Shown one piece after another: positions 8,937-17,963 of a DNA stretch of 64,000 bases. Below the pieces are notes generated by a model that was not told where the DNA came from, made no database searches, and saw only the letters and a program-made list of their open reading frames with translations. A program made the position numbers and the translations under genes. This DNA comes from Vibrionales bacterium SWAT-3 (GTDB taxonomy: Bacteria; Pseudomonadota; Gammaproteobacteria; Enterobacterales; Vibrionaceae), in contig AAZW01000002.1 of assembly GCA_000169995.1 (NCBI GenBank), forward strand, positions 124,001 through 188,000, read 5' to 3'. Position 1 is the stretch's first letter. Every line of letters begins with the position of its first letter.

Positions 8937-9954
8937 CTTTAAATCTTTCTTTAATCGCTAAAATCTTAGGTAAGTTTTCAAATAACAGCTCTACTATCCG
9001 AGGGTCAAAGTGTTTACCCTTTTGCTCTTCAAACAAGGCCAGCGCTTCATCAACGCTCCAAGCCTTTTTATAAGGCCTTTCTGCTGTCAAAGCATCAAAC
9101 ACATCGGCAACCGCAGCAATGCGTCCAACCAGAGGGATTGCTTCGCCCGCTATTTGTTTCGGGTAGCCACTGCCATCCCATTTTTCATGGTGATATTGCG
9201 CGACTTGAATGGCCATTCGCATCAACTTAGAGTCACTCTGCCTGCCGAGTATCTCTACACCGTATTCGACGTGTTTTTGCATGGTCGCCCACTCATCCGG
9301 GTCTAATTTACCCGGCTTAAGTAACACACTATCAGGGATACCTATCTTGCCAATATCATGCATGGGTGCTGCGTCTCGTAGCGTTTCGGCATCTTCGTCT
9401 GTCATACCCAATGCCTTCGCCAATATTTCACAATAGTGGCTCATGCGCATAACGTGCATGCCCGTTTCATTGTCTTTGAATTCAGCCGCCCTACCCAAAA
9501 TATTCAGAGTCTCTAACTTACCAAGATTGATCTCTTGGGTTTTCTCTTTCACTTGGCTAAATAGCGCTCGCTGTTGGTCATACAAAGCAATATGAGTCTT
9601 CACACGTTGCAACGCGATCTCAGGTGTGATCGGCTTAGTAAGGTAATCAACAGCGCCTAAAGATAGCCCTTTCACTTCGGCTTCAGGGTCTATTTTGGCG
9701 GTCACAAATATAATGGGAATATGCGCGGTATTCGGCTGTGCTTTTAGTTGTCGACACACTTCATAGCCGTCAATATCGGGCATCATGATATCGAGAAGAA
9801 TCAGGTCTGGCTGAGGGACCATTTTGGCAATTTTAATACCAATGGTTCCGTTAATAGCTACCTTAACTTGGTAGGTATCTTTGAGTACTGCCGTTAACAC
9901 ATCCAAGTTACTTGGGGTGTCATCCACGACTAGCACTATTGGTTTACGACTCAT
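8929..9954 (-). CDS. REC-HD-GYP response regulator (c-di-GMP phosphodiesterase type)
   Basis: 341 residues. REC domain at 1-120 with acidic residues DD (11-12), phospho-acceptor D55 (LLDIMMP) and Lys107. The HD-GYP domain from about 150 has HDIGKIGIPD (H199, D200), HHEKWDGSGYP (255-265) and the expected spacing. These are the metal-binding and catalytic motifs of c-di-GMP phosphodiesterases, so the enzyme looks intact. It is first in an operon with the broken BvgS-type kinase, whose HPt domain would be its natural phosphodonor (inference). With the kinase broken, its input may be lost or rewired. Confidence 0.92.
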   Translation of the reverse strand: MSRKPIVLVVDDTPSNLDVLTAVLKDTYQVKVAINGTIGIKIAKMVPQPDLILLDIMMPDIDGYEVCRQLKAQPNTAHIPIIFVTAKIDPEAEVKGLSLGAVDYLTKPITPEIALQRVKTHIALYDQQRALFSQVKEKTQEINLGKLETLNILGRAAEFKDNETGMHVMRMSHYCEILAKALGMTDEDAETLRDAAPMHDIGKIGIPDSVLLKPGKLDPDEWATMQKHVEYGVEILGRQSDSKLMRMAIQVAQYHHEKWDGSGYPKQIAGEAIPLVGRIAAVADVFDALTAERPYKKAWSVDEALALFEEQKGKHFDPRIVELLFENLPKILAIKERFKDE

Positions 9955-10183
9955 TGATACCTCGTATAAAAATCAGACAGTTATAACCCTAGTTTAGAAC
10001 GTTTTTGGAATGCAAGGCACAAAAAATGGCAAATGATTTTAAAAAGTGAAGAGCAGATCTTCGAGTGACATCAAACTATCACTCTAGGTAAAACAACACG
10101 TCAATATTACGTCGATTAAGTGTTTATAAATCAAAGACAAACCATAAATTCGACCTTGCAACTTAGGTTGCGTACCTAAAAAA

Positions 10184-10209
10184 AGAGCTCCACATTGGGA
10201 GCTCTTTTT
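10184..10209 (-). terminator. Rho-independent terminator after vctC
   Basis: On the minus strand a GAGCTCCC / GGAGCTC stem is followed by a run of T, just after the vctC stop codon. The A/T tracts on both sides would let it act in both directions. The rest of the 9955-10230 gap shows nothing else beyond the promoter region of the HD-GYP gene. Confidence 0.85.
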
Positions 10210-10230
10210 ATGGGTTCAAAGGGTGGTTGA

Positions 10231-10995
10231 TTAACGACCTGAGTAGTACATACAGACTCGGACGCCATCGAACTCACGAATCTCAAATGGGATCTCATAA
10301 ATCGATTCCATCACTGACTTTTCTACCACCTCAGAAACCTTGCCAGATTTCACTACTTGGCCTTTTTTCATTGCTACGATGTTGTCTGAGTAGCAAGAAG
10401 CAAAGTTGATGTCGTGAATCACAATAACGATCGCTTTATTAAACTTGTGCGCTAAACGACGAAGCGTCTGCATGATCTCAACAGAGTGTTTGATGTCCAA
10501 GTTATTAAGCGGCTCGTCCAAGAAAACATAGTCTGTATCTTGTGCAACAACCATTGCAATGAATGCCATTTGACGCTGACCGCCACTGAGCTCATCAAGG
10601 TATTTGTTTTGAATATCCGTAATACCTAAATGCTCTAGTGCTGTATCAACAATCTTGTTGTCCTCGTCTTTCAAGCGACCCTGCGAGTGCGGGAAACGAC
10701 CAAAACAAACCAATTCACGAATCGTAAATCGCATGTTGATGTTGTTTGACTGTCTGAGTACGGCCAGGTGTTTCGCTAGCTCTTTAGTATCCCACTCAGC
10801 AAGCAGCTTATCGCCAATTAGCACTTCACCGGCATCACTTTCTGTTAGGCGACTAGCCATTGAAAGCAGTGTACTTTTACCCGCACCGTTTGGGCCAATA
10901 ATAGAAGTCACTTCCCCTTTTGGGAAAATAGCGCTGGCATCGTCCACAACCAGTGATTTGCCATACTTCTTACTTAAACCTGTTAATTTAATCAC
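10231..10995 (-). CDS. vctC: Siderophore ABC transporter, ATP-binding protein
   Basis: 254-residue FecE-type ATPase. Walker A GPNGAGKST (34-42), Q-loop LRQSNN (80-85), signature LSGGQ (136-140), Walker B VFLDEP (157-162) and the H-loop histidine VIHD are all present. Last gene of a four-gene cluster in the order of V. cholerae vctPDGC (binding protein, two permeases, ATPase), 12 bases after the second permease. It powers import of ferric catechol-type siderophores through the inner membrane. The gene symbol rests on gene order and resemblance. Confidence 0.88.
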   Translation of the reverse strand: MIKLTGLSKKYGKSLVVDDASAIFPKGEVTSIIGPNGAGKSTLLSMASRLTESDAGEVLIGDKLLAEWDTKELAKHLAVLRQSNNINMRFTIRELVCFGRFPHSQGRLKDEDNKIVDTALEHLGITDIQNKYLDELSGGQRQMAFIAMVVAQDTDYVFLDEPLNNLDIKHSVEIMQTLRRLAHKFNKAIVIVIHDINFASCYSDNIVAMKKGQVVKSGKVSEVVEKSVMESIYEIPFEIREFDGVRVCMYYSGR

Positions 10996-11007
10996 TACTT
11001 ACTACCT

Positions 11008-11958
11008 TTACTGAATTCTGGTGCGTAACAACAAGAACATAAAATACAAACCGCCGACCAAGTTAATGATCACACTGACTGTGGTTTCAAACGCCATCAC
11101 TTTTTCAATGAACCATTGGCCAGACACGAGCAGAACCACCGCTAATAAACTACTGGCAAGAATAAGTACACGGTGTTGATACGAACTGAATATCTGGCGC
11201 GCTAAGCTGACCGTGATTAACCCAAAGAAAAGCACAGGGCCAACCAAAGCAGTCGATACCGCAACCATTACTGACACAATCACCAGTATCATCTGAGTTA
11301 ATCGCTTGGTATTCACACCTAAACTTGTCGCGTTATCGACGCCCAACCATAGAACGTCCAACTTTGGAGCTAATACCCAAAGCCCAAGCAAACACAAACC
11401 TAACGGAAGAATACTTAGGTAAACCAACTCGCTTTTCACATTGTTGAAACTCGCAAACATAACGTTCTGCAGTACCGCGAACTCGTTCGGGTCAATCAAC
11501 ATCGCTAAGAAGTTCGATAAGCTCGAGAACACGCTGCCACACACAATACCGATCAGCAGCAGGGTGAATACGTTGTTTCGCTTGCTCTTAAAGTAAAAAT
11601 GGAACAGAGCAAACGAGAATAAGATCATCACAGATACAGACAAGCCGAAGTTTGCAATGGAATCAATCACCCAAAAGCTCGTGCTGCTAAAAATAAACAG
11701 AAGCGACGTTTGAACCAACATGTACAAGCTATCAAAGCCCAATATTGAAGGTGTGAGAATTCGGTTGTTGGTAATGGTTTGAAAAACCAGTGACGACGCA
11801 GAAATCGCCACAGCCGCAAGCACAATGGATAGCAGCTTAGGCATTCGTAGCGACAAGAAAAATTCGTAGTTATCCCAGGTTAGTCCCTGCCCTACAAAAA
11901 CGGCCGTCATACACAAAGACGCGATAGCCAGAATCGCGATTTTTACTGAATCACGCAT
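11008..11958 (-). CDS. vctG: Siderophore ABC transporter permease (FecCD family)
   Basis: 316-residue FecCD-type permease with about nine hydrophobic helices. Family-like stretches are SLRMPKLLSIVLAAVAIS near the N-terminus and GPVLFFGLITVSLAR near residue 240. It overlaps the preceding permease gene by 8 bases, which suggests translational coupling. With VctD it forms the membrane channel of the siderophore importer. Confidence 0.88.
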   Translation of the reverse strand: MRDSVKIAILAIASLCMTAVFVGQGLTWDNYEFFLSLRMPKLLSIVLAAVAISASSLVFQTITNNRILTPSILGFDSLYMLVQTSLLFIFSSTSFWVIDSIANFGLSVSVMILFSFALFHFYFKSKRNNVFTLLLIGIVCGSVFSSLSNFLAMLIDPNEFAVLQNVMFASFNNVKSELVYLSILPLGLCLLGLWVLAPKLDVLWLGVDNATSLGVNTKRLTQMILVIVSVMVAVSTALVGPVLFFGLITVSLARQIFSSYQHRVLILASSLLAVVLLVSGQWFIEKVMAFETTVSVIINLVGGLYFMFLLLRTRIQ

Positions 11959-12940
11959 TCGACTTGTCTCTCATGATTAGGTAAATAAAAATCAAGCTAC
12001 CGAAGATGCTGATTACCATCGAGATTGGAATCTCATAAGGGAAAATGACAATTCGAGCTAACAAGTCACATGCCAGAACCAAGATCACGCCCCAGTATGC
12101 TGTCCAAGGCAGGATTCGCTTCATGTTGTCACCCATCATCAGCGATACAATGTTTGGCACGATAAGGCCAAGGAAAGGAATGACACCAACGATCATCACT
12201 ACTGAAGACGCGCATATCGCCACCAAAGCAACACCAATAAAAACGATCTTCTGATAGTTCAAGCCGATGTTCTTTGCAAAGCTCTCACCAATACTCGCTG
12301 CGCTGAACTGACTCGCGAAATAGTAAGCCAGCATACAAGCTGGAACGGCAAGGTACAGGATTTCATAGCTGCCCTGTAATACGCTCGCGAAGTTCGCCAT
12401 AGTCCATGCAGACATGGTTTGTACTAGGTCGTACTTGTAAGCAATAAACGTCGTCAGTGCTGAAACCACGTTGCCATACATGATGCCGATCAAGGGCACT
12501 AGTACCGCATTCTTGAACTTAAGGTGCTGTAAGAAACGAACCAACAGCATGGTGCCAAACACAGCAAACGCAAAGATGAAACCTAGGTAGCTCCATTGAG
12601 CTGCACTACCTAGCACAAGAATACCAACGATGTAACCCAACATGGCACAGTCAATCGTGCCCATCGTAGACGGTGCTGCGAACTTGTTCTGAACAATCTG
12701 CTGCATGATCAAGCCAGAAACGCTTAGACCGGCTCCAGCGAGCACAATGGCTAGCAAACGAGGGATTCGACTCACGATATAAATAGAGTTGGCGTGTTGG
12801 TTGCCGTTAAAGAAGTCACTAAAACTGATTTCAGCGACCCCTATCATCAATGACGCAACGCATAACACGACAAGAAATACAGCGGCTGCAATGGGTTTCA
12901 ACATAGAAATAATACTAAAGGTAGGTCTCGGGTAGCCCAT
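11951..12940 (-). CDS. vctD: Siderophore ABC transporter permease (FecCD family)
   Basis: Up to 329 residues, FecCD family. Characteristic stretches are SRIPRLLAIVLAGAGLSVSG and VGVIPFLGLIVPN, and the helices fill the rest. The first ATG (12940) and an in-frame ATG at 12904 (MLKPIAAAV) are both possible, and neither has a strong Shine-Dalgarno. The later one places the first helix at the N-terminus, as in relatives. It lies after a strong terminator hairpin that separates it from vctP. Confidence 0.87.
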   Translation of the reverse strand: MGYPRPTFSIISMLKPIAAAVFLVVLCVASLMIGVAEISFSDFFNGNQHANSIYIVSRIPRLLAIVLAGAGLSVSGLIMQQIVQNKFAAPSTMGTIDCAMLGYIVGILVLGSAAQWSYLGFIFAFAVFGTMLLVRFLQHLKFKNAVLVPLIGIMYGNVVSALTTFIAYKYDLVQTMSAWTMANFASVLQGSYEILYLAVPACMLAYYFASQFSAASIGESFAKNIGLNYQKIVFIGVALVAICASSVVMIVGVIPFLGLIVPNIVSLMMGDNMKRILPWTAYWGVILVLACDLLARIVIFPYEIPISMVISIFGSLIFIYLIMRDKSNA

Positions 12941-12952
12941 AAAAGTGAAAAA

Positions 12953-12981
12953 GGGCTTATAAGAACGTTTCTTATAAGCCC
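12953..12981 (-). terminator. Intergenic terminator/attenuator between vctP and vctD
   Basis: Perfect 13-bp stem GGGCTTATAAGAA / TTCTTATAAGCCC with a 3-base loop, followed on the minus strand by TTTTT. It would stop most transcripts after vctP and let a fraction reach the permease genes. That is a common way to make more binding protein than membrane subunits. Confidence 0.85.
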
Positions 12982-12998
12982 GAAAAACTCGTTAAAAA

Positions 12999-13931
12999 TT
13001 ACTGTTGAATGGTACGTTCAATGTCACCCAACATTCTGTGAATCGCCGTTACACCACCACCTGCTAGGTACCATGCACTTGAATCAAGGTAAACGATGTT
13101 GCCTTGTTGTGCTGCCGGAGTCGCAGCTACCAATGGGTTGTCAAACAGTTGAGGTGCACGACCTTCAGAACGGCCAATCGCTTTTTCACGATCTAGGATG
13201 TAAAGCACTTCAGGTTTTGCGTCTGCAATGTATTCAAAAGAGATAAGGTTGCCGTGCGTGCCTTTGATTGGCGCGACTGTCGCACTCTTTGACTCAACGT
13301 AACCAAAATCGTCAAAGATAATAGAGAAGCGGCTGCCTTTGTTGAACATCGCAATATTATTACCATTGTTCATTAGCATCATCGCCGTCGTTTCACCCGA
13401 GGTTACTTTGTCATTTACCGCAGTGATTGAACCTTGTGTCTCTTTGATGATTGCTTCAACTTCAGCCTGCTTGCCAAATAACTCACCCATTGAACGCCAG
13501 TTTTGTTGAGCATCAGCCCAGTACTTATCACCTTCAATAGAGAACATGATCGTTGGAGCAATTTGAGCTAACTTGTCGTAAACCTTAAGCATGCGGTTTT
13601 CCGCAATGATTACGTCTGGCTTCAACATGTAGATAGCTTCAAAATCAGGTTCGCTTAACGAGCCAGTGTTTTTCGTTGTTTCTTTGTATGACTCAAGGTA
13701 GTCAGGCATTAGGCTGTGAGGTGCACCAACTGGCTTTACGCCAATTTTATCAAGTACATCCAAGCTACCAAAACCAAGAACAACAACTCGCTGTGGTACT
13801 TCAGTAAACTGCGCGGTGCCCTTTACGTGTTCAATCGTGACGGTTTCCGCGTGAGCGGTCATCAGCGATGATGCAAGAACGATAGCAAGCCCGCTCACTA
13901 ACTGGCGAACTGATTTGATTGTTTTCTTCAT
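12999..13931 (-). CDS. vctP: Siderophore ABC transporter, periplasmic binding protein
   Basis: 310 residues from the ATG at 13931, which has AGGAAG six bases upstream. An earlier in-frame start lacks a signal at the right place. The signal peptide ends LASSLMTAHA. A Fhu/FatB-type helical-backbone binding fold follows (PeripBP_2, VVVLGFGSLDVLDKIGVKPV early in the mature protein, KPDVIIAENRML in the middle). It captures a ferric siderophore in the periplasm and delivers it to VctDGC. A Fur-like operator lies about 150 bases upstream, so iron repression is likely. Confidence 0.88.
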   Translation of the reverse strand: MKKTIKSVRQLVSGLAIVLASSLMTAHAETVTIEHVKGTAQFTEVPQRVVVLGFGSLDVLDKIGVKPVGAPHSLMPDYLESYKETTKNTGSLSEPDFEAIYMLKPDVIIAENRMLKVYDKLAQIAPTIMFSIEGDKYWADAQQNWRSMGELFGKQAEVEAIIKETQGSITAVNDKVTSGETTAMMLMNNGNNIAMFNKGSRFSIIFDDFGYVESKSATVAPIKGTHGNLISFEYIADAKPEVLYILDREKAIGRSEGRAPQLFDNPLVAATPAAQQGNIVYLDSSAWYLAGGGVTAIHRMLGDIERTIQQ

Positions 13932-14076
13932 GTTTCTTCCTTTGCCATTGAGACAAACCACCACTCATGACAATGAAAGTCAGAATACTCATAGGTGAGC
14001 CTGGGGCGTACACAACTGCTAAATAACGATAATTTAAAGTCTGTCATTGTTTTGACAACAAACTTGTAACGCAAGT

Positions 14077-14095
14077 GAGAATTATTATCAATTAT
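14077..14095. promoter_or_regulatory. Fur-box-like operator upstream of vctP
   Basis: GAGAATTATTATCAATTAT matches 13 of 19 positions of the Fur consensus by my alignment, in an A/T-rich promoter region facing vctP. This fits iron-repressed siderophore uptake. Confidence 0.65.
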
Positions 14096-14255
14096 ATTTG
14101 CAGTTATTTAGGTACACAACAACTTTGTTATTCAGAAACATAAAAGTCATTATTCATATTTTGCTAAGCGACTATCCAAAAAGAATATAGCTGAACAGCA
14201 TTGAAGAACAGAAAGGACAAATAGCAATCACATTGAGGAAAGAATGGAAGATAAA

Positions 14256-14279
14256 TAGATAAGTAGATAAGTAGATAAG
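14256..14279. repeat. Three tandem copies of TAGATAAG
   Basis: Exact 8-base unit repeated three times, preceded by a degenerate copy. It lies in the noncoding stretch 13932-14482 between vctP and the IS256-family element, which otherwise holds only the Fur-like box and no gene I can support. Confidence 0.85.
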
Positions 14280-14482
14280 GCTGAAAATTTCAACGAGTGA
14301 TATCACTATGAGTCACAACATACGCGCCTTTAGCCTTGAAAAAGGGGAGAAATTTACAATGTAAAACATCAATATAACAGCAAGTTAATTGCAAATGACA
14401 AAATAAGAAGACAGAAAGTGTTTGTGAAGAGCTTATCTTTAAAAAGCATAGGCAGTGACACCGCTAAAGAAAAAGTAATTCC

Positions 14483-15787
14483 GAGACTGTCCTAAATTCT
14501 GTGTAACTGTCTAGACTTAAGCCTTAAAGGCTAAGGATGGATAGTATGGATAAGAAAGCACTTGAAGCTTTTGCTCGTGAAGCAGCTAAATCAATTAAGA
14601 CAGAATCTGATCTTGATGACTTCCGCAAAATGTTAACCAAGGTGACTGTTGAGACAGCATTGAATGTTGAGCTTGATGAGCACCTTGGCTACGAAAAACA
14701 CTCCCCAAAACCCAGCTCCAACTCACGTAATGGGTATACCAGCAAGTCAATTATCACTGATGATGGTGAAGTGCCGATAGACGTTCCTCGTGACCGTGAG
14801 TCAAGCTTTGAACCAAAGCTGGTTCGCAAGCACCAAACTCGCTTCCAGTCGATGGATGACAAAATCTTAAGCCTCTATGCTAAAGGCATGACTACCCGAG
14901 AAATCGTAGCCACATTCAAGGAAATGTACGATGCGGATGTCTCACCAACCCTCATATCTAAGGTGACAGACTCTGTTCTAGAGCAGGTTGTTGAATGGCA
15001 ATCTCGCCCACTAGATGAGGTCTATCCAATCGTTTATCTCGACTGCATTGTCGTTAAAATCAGGCAAGATAAACAAGTCATCAACAAAGCTGTTTATCTT
15101 GCGCTAGGCGTGAACATGGAGGGTCAAAAAGAACTGCTTGGCATGTGGCTGTCAGAGACGGAAGGTGCCAAGTTCTGGCTTGCTGTGCTAACAGAGCTAC
15201 AAAACCGCGGAGTAAAAGACATTCTCATTGCATGTGTCGATGGTCTGAAGGGCTTTCCTGATGCCATTAATGCCGCATTCCCGAATACTCAAATCCAGCT
15301 CTGTATCGTCCATATGGTGAGAAACTCAGTTAGGTATGTACCTTGGAAAGATTATAAATCTGTGACTGCCGATCTTAAGAAGATCTATCAATCGAAGACA
15401 GAAGATGAAGCCTTGCTAGCGCTAGAGCAGTTTTCAGATAAATGGGATGACAAATACCCTCAGATCAGCCGCTCTTGGACAGCTCACTGGGCTAACCTGA
15501 ATACGCTCTTCAACTACCCAGAAGATATTAGGCGAGCAATTTATACGACTAATGCCATAGAATCACTTAATAGTGTTATTAGAAAGGCGATTAAAAAGCG
15601 TAAGCTGTTCCCGACTGATGAGTCGGCAAGGAAGGTGATCTTCTTAGCGATCCAGGATGCCTCCAAAAGATGGACGATGCCAATTAGAAACTGGCGACAA
15701 GCCCTGAACCGCTTTATGATTATGTTCGAAGACCGATTAACTGAATATATGTAACCCCGACAGTTACACAGAATTATTTACAGGGTC
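14483..15787 (+). mobile_element. IS256-family insertion sequence, copy 1
   Basis: 1305-bp element with imperfect terminal inverted repeats sharing AATTCTGTGTAACTGTC near both ends. It starts GAGACTGTCC and ends TTACAGGGTC. The borders were set by comparison with copy 2 at 50975-52279, where homology stops at the same bases. The flanks are GTAATTCC (14475-14482) and GTAAGTCC (15788-15795), an 8-bp target duplication with one mismatch. It appears to sit in intergenic DNA. Confidence 0.93.
14537..15754 (+). CDS. IS256-family transposase (copy 1)
   Basis: 405-residue Transposase_mut protein, full length. DDE candidates are the Asp in YLDCIVVK, the Asp in ACVDGLKGFPDAI and the Glu in TTNAIESLNS. 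The family signature around GLKGFPDAI and the C-terminal block with RNWRQALNRF are present. The translated sequence is identical to the copy at 51008-52225, so one copy is recently derived from the other or both are recent arrivals. Nothing appears to disable it. Confidence 0.96.
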   Translation: MDSMDKKALEAFAREAAKSIKTESDLDDFRKMLTKVTVETALNVELDEHLGYEKHSPKPSSNSRNGYTSKSIITDDGEVPIDVPRDRESSFEPKLVRKHQTRFQSMDDKILSLYAKGMTTREIVATFKEMYDADVSPTLISKVTDSVLEQVVEWQSRPLDEVYPIVYLDCIVVKIRQDKQVINKAVYLALGVNMEGQKELLGMWLSETEGAKFWLAVLTELQNRGVKDILIACVDGLKGFPDAINAAFPNTQIQLCIVHMVRNSVRYVPWKDYKSVTADLKKIYQSKTEDEALLALEQFSDKWDDKYPQISRSWTAHWANLNTLFNYPEDIRRAIYTTNAIESLNSVIRKAIKKRKLFPTDESARKVIFLAIQDASKRWTMPIRNWRQALNRFMIMFEDRLTEYM

Positions 15788-16136
15788 GTAAGTCCCTACT
15801 CATTCCTCTCTTTCCTGCTAAATAACGGTGATATTTCAATCAAAATTATTTTCGAATTTAATTGAAAATAGGGTTGTAATTTAAAAAACTAGGCGTATAG
15901 TCCTCCACCTGGCTCTAATCTATAGAGCTGTTAATGCTAAAGTAAGTCCAAGTTCCACAAAGACAGTTCTCGATACCTCGTTACACCATCTCTGCGTCAG
16001 CTTTCACCTAGATAGTCATTCAATAGCTTTTTAAATTCGATCCTAATTATCGATCTATCGTCGTTCGCTTTCTTATATGCGAATCCAGATTAGATCGTTC
16101 ACTTAAATACAAATGTAATAAACACAAGGCAAAGTT
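15788..16136. other. Intergenic stretch, nothing recognised
   Basis: About 350 bases after the IS copy. Only the right half of the target duplication (15788-15795) is identifiable. No convincing reading frame or hairpin was seen. Confidence 0.6.
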
Positions 16137-16235
16137 ATGTCACGAAGAACAACGCGACAAATCCATTGGTACCAACTATCACGCGATAAATCAGTCAATA
16201 AACTAAAAGGTAGTAAATGCTCAAGATCAAAATAG
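16137..16235 (+). CDS. Possible small basic protein (32 aa)
   Basis: Short frame beginning MSRRTTRQIHWYQLSRDK and ending KCSRSK, rich in Arg and Lys. AAGGCA lies about nine bases before the ATG. It overlaps the start of the next small frame at 16217 by 19 bases in another phase, which would allow coupled translation. No family recognised, and it is too short to be sure it is real. Confidence 0.35.
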   Translation: MSRRTTRQIHWYQLSRDKSVNKLKGSKCSRSK

Positions 16236-16426
16236 ACTTACACAAAGAACAACTTTCATGGGTCGCCGAGATTCGACAGCTCAATAGCGATATACTCCAC
16301 CGCCACATATTGCCCAAGCTACAACACAACAGTTATCTCATCGACTTTGAATTTAACGAAAGAGACAGCATCGGAACTATCGTTTCGCGCAACGGAAACA
16401 CCCTAGGACATTTCACACTCCTATAG
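16217..16426 (+). CDS. Small hypothetical protein (69 aa)
   Basis: 69-residue frame with AAAGGTAG just before the ATG. The sequence is mixed hydrophilic with no signal peptide or membrane segment, ending in a short beta-rich stretch (GTIVSRNGNTLGHFTLL). It overlaps the upstream 32-aa frame. I do not recognise a family. The ribosome binding site and overlap are the main support. Confidence 0.45.
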   Translation: MLKIKIDLHKEQLSWVAEIRQLNSDILHRHILPKLQHNSYLIDFEFNERDSIGTIVSRNGNTLGHFTLL

Positions 16427-16727
16427 CTTTTCCCCTCAGGCAACAGAAAGAAACACAGTTAGTCCCACAGATGTCACCCTCAATTCGCTCTAGCAGAACA
16501 AAATAGAGTAGAACTGGAACAAAATAGAAACCTAGCCCTTTTGCATTTCACTCGCGGCTTACGCTAGCTAGGTTATCGTGTTTTCAATGAATAGACGCTT
16601 GTATTGAAAGCGTAGAATTTGAAAGCGTTACCTTAAATGGACGCTTCTGATGAAAACCAACTTCTATTTCAACTCGCTCTTCTTGAAATCAATTAATACC
16701 GAACCTTGAATCATCAATGACACATTA
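16427..16727. other. Intergenic stretch, nothing recognised
   Basis: About 300 bases between the small frame and the convergent gene at 16728. No ORF, terminator-quality hairpin or operator could be supported. Confidence 0.5.
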
Positions 16728-17321
16728 TCATTGAGTTAACGGCATAGACCTTAACTTTTGATCAAGACTATATAGATGTTCTGCAGCTTGCATGTGTTGA
16801 GGGTAATCACTGAACTTTTCGCGATTTTCTTCAGTCATCTTACATGTTTCATCCACTAGCATTAACTTCCAATACAGCTTTGTGGTGTGCAGCATAGCCA
16901 ATAAAGGTTTGAATACCTCTTTTTCATAGGCCTGAATCAAATCTTCAATCAGCTCTTCACGCTCATCTTCACTTGAAATTGAGGCATTAGTCGCTTCCAA
17001 TACCTTTTGATATTTTGGATTTAACTTCAGCTTGTCCATCACGCTTTGATTGTCTTCAGCTAACTCAACCAACTTTAAGCGAATGATATTCATCCAATTA
17101 GCTTGGCTAATCACACCCTCATCAACGCTTGAAAAATCTTCACGAATTTGGCGCTCAATATCTTTCTGGGCGCTTTTTAAAACAGTGCGTACTTTTTGAA
17201 AAGGTAGTTGAAACTCCTTACTTAGCTCGATAATCAGTTTATGAAAACCACCATTTGGAAGGTGTAAGTTTTCCTTAAACATCGCCATTGCAGCTTCTTG
17301 CTGTTCTGTAAGGTGGGTCAT
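16728..17321 (-). CDS. Conserved hypothetical protein, helical (DUF3069-like)
   Basis: 197-residue acidic, mostly alpha-helical soluble protein with no signal peptide or membrane helices. The N-terminal part (LSKEFQLPFQKVRTVLKSAQ) and the middle helix region resemble Vibrio proteins labelled DUF3069, but that name is from memory and unverified. AGGAAAG precedes the ATG. It stands alone between convergent and divergent small genes. Function unknown. Confidence 0.7.
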   Translation of the reverse strand: MTHLTEQQEAAMAMFKENLHLPNGGFHKLIIELSKEFQLPFQKVRTVLKSAQKDIERQIREDFSSVDEGVISQANWMNIIRLKLVELAEDNQSVMDKLKLNPKYQKVLEATNASISSEDEREELIEDLIQAYEKEVFKPLLAMLHTTKLYWKLMLVDETCKMTEENREKFSDYPQHMQAAEHLYSLDQKLRSMPLTQ

Positions 17322-17587
17322 TCTCTTTCCTTTTCTTTAAAACTCATGGTGCTATCTCTCGATCATACCATTATTGGCAGCGATTTTTCGGTTACTTCAT
17401 AGGGTTAACCGAGTTGTGCGCTTAAATTCCCTTCCCCCTCGTTCGCTTGGTTTATTTTTAAGCTAAATGGCATTAAATGGTAAGTTTGCTCTGACGAATA
17501 TTTGTACATTACGCACTTAGGGGAGACAGCCAGACAGGAGCGTCGTTACTTACCTAGCATAACAACAGCGAGAAATGAGAGAAAACC

Positions 17588-17749
17588 ATGACCTATTCAG
17601 AGTACAAAGAATCCGATTTACACAAGTGCGTCAGCATTGCTGGCGAAGCAACGGTCTCAATTGCCAAGTTTGTCTTTAAAGCCACCACCCTTTTATTACG
17701 ACTTTTCCGCTGGCTTATAGTGAAAACTTACAACTATGTCATGAAGTAA
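17588..17749 (+). CDS. Small protein with C-terminal hydrophobic helix (53 aa)
   Basis: MTYSEYKESDLHKCVSIAGE begins a 53-residue frame ending in an amphipathic to hydrophobic segment (FKATTLLLRLFRWLIV). A purine-rich GAGAGAAAACC precedes the ATG and a clear terminator follows 38 bases after the stop. Gene-sized spacing with its own terminator supports a real small gene, perhaps a membrane-associated peptide. No family recognised. Confidence 0.55.
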   Translation: MTYSEYKESDLHKCVSIAGEATVSIAKFVFKATTLLLRLFRWLIVKTYNYVMK

Positions 17750-17787
17750 CGATAGTTATTATCTCAATGCTTCCTTTCCAAACATCA

Positions 17788-17817
17788 AGCGCGCCCTTTT
17801 AGGTCGCGCTTTTTTTA
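17788..17817 (+). terminator. Rho-independent terminator after the 53-aa gene
   Basis: Stem AGCGCG / CGCGCT around an 11-base loop, followed by seven T. Confidence 0.85.
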
Positions 17818-17963
17818 TGTCTAGATTTTTAGCTCATTTTATATGTCTAGTTTATAAGCACTTTTTATCATCGATGGCGTTAAATGGTAAAACTGTTCTT
17901 CGAATAAAAACCATACTACACCTGTTCCAACGAAACAGACTTCTAACTTATACAGGTACTAAA

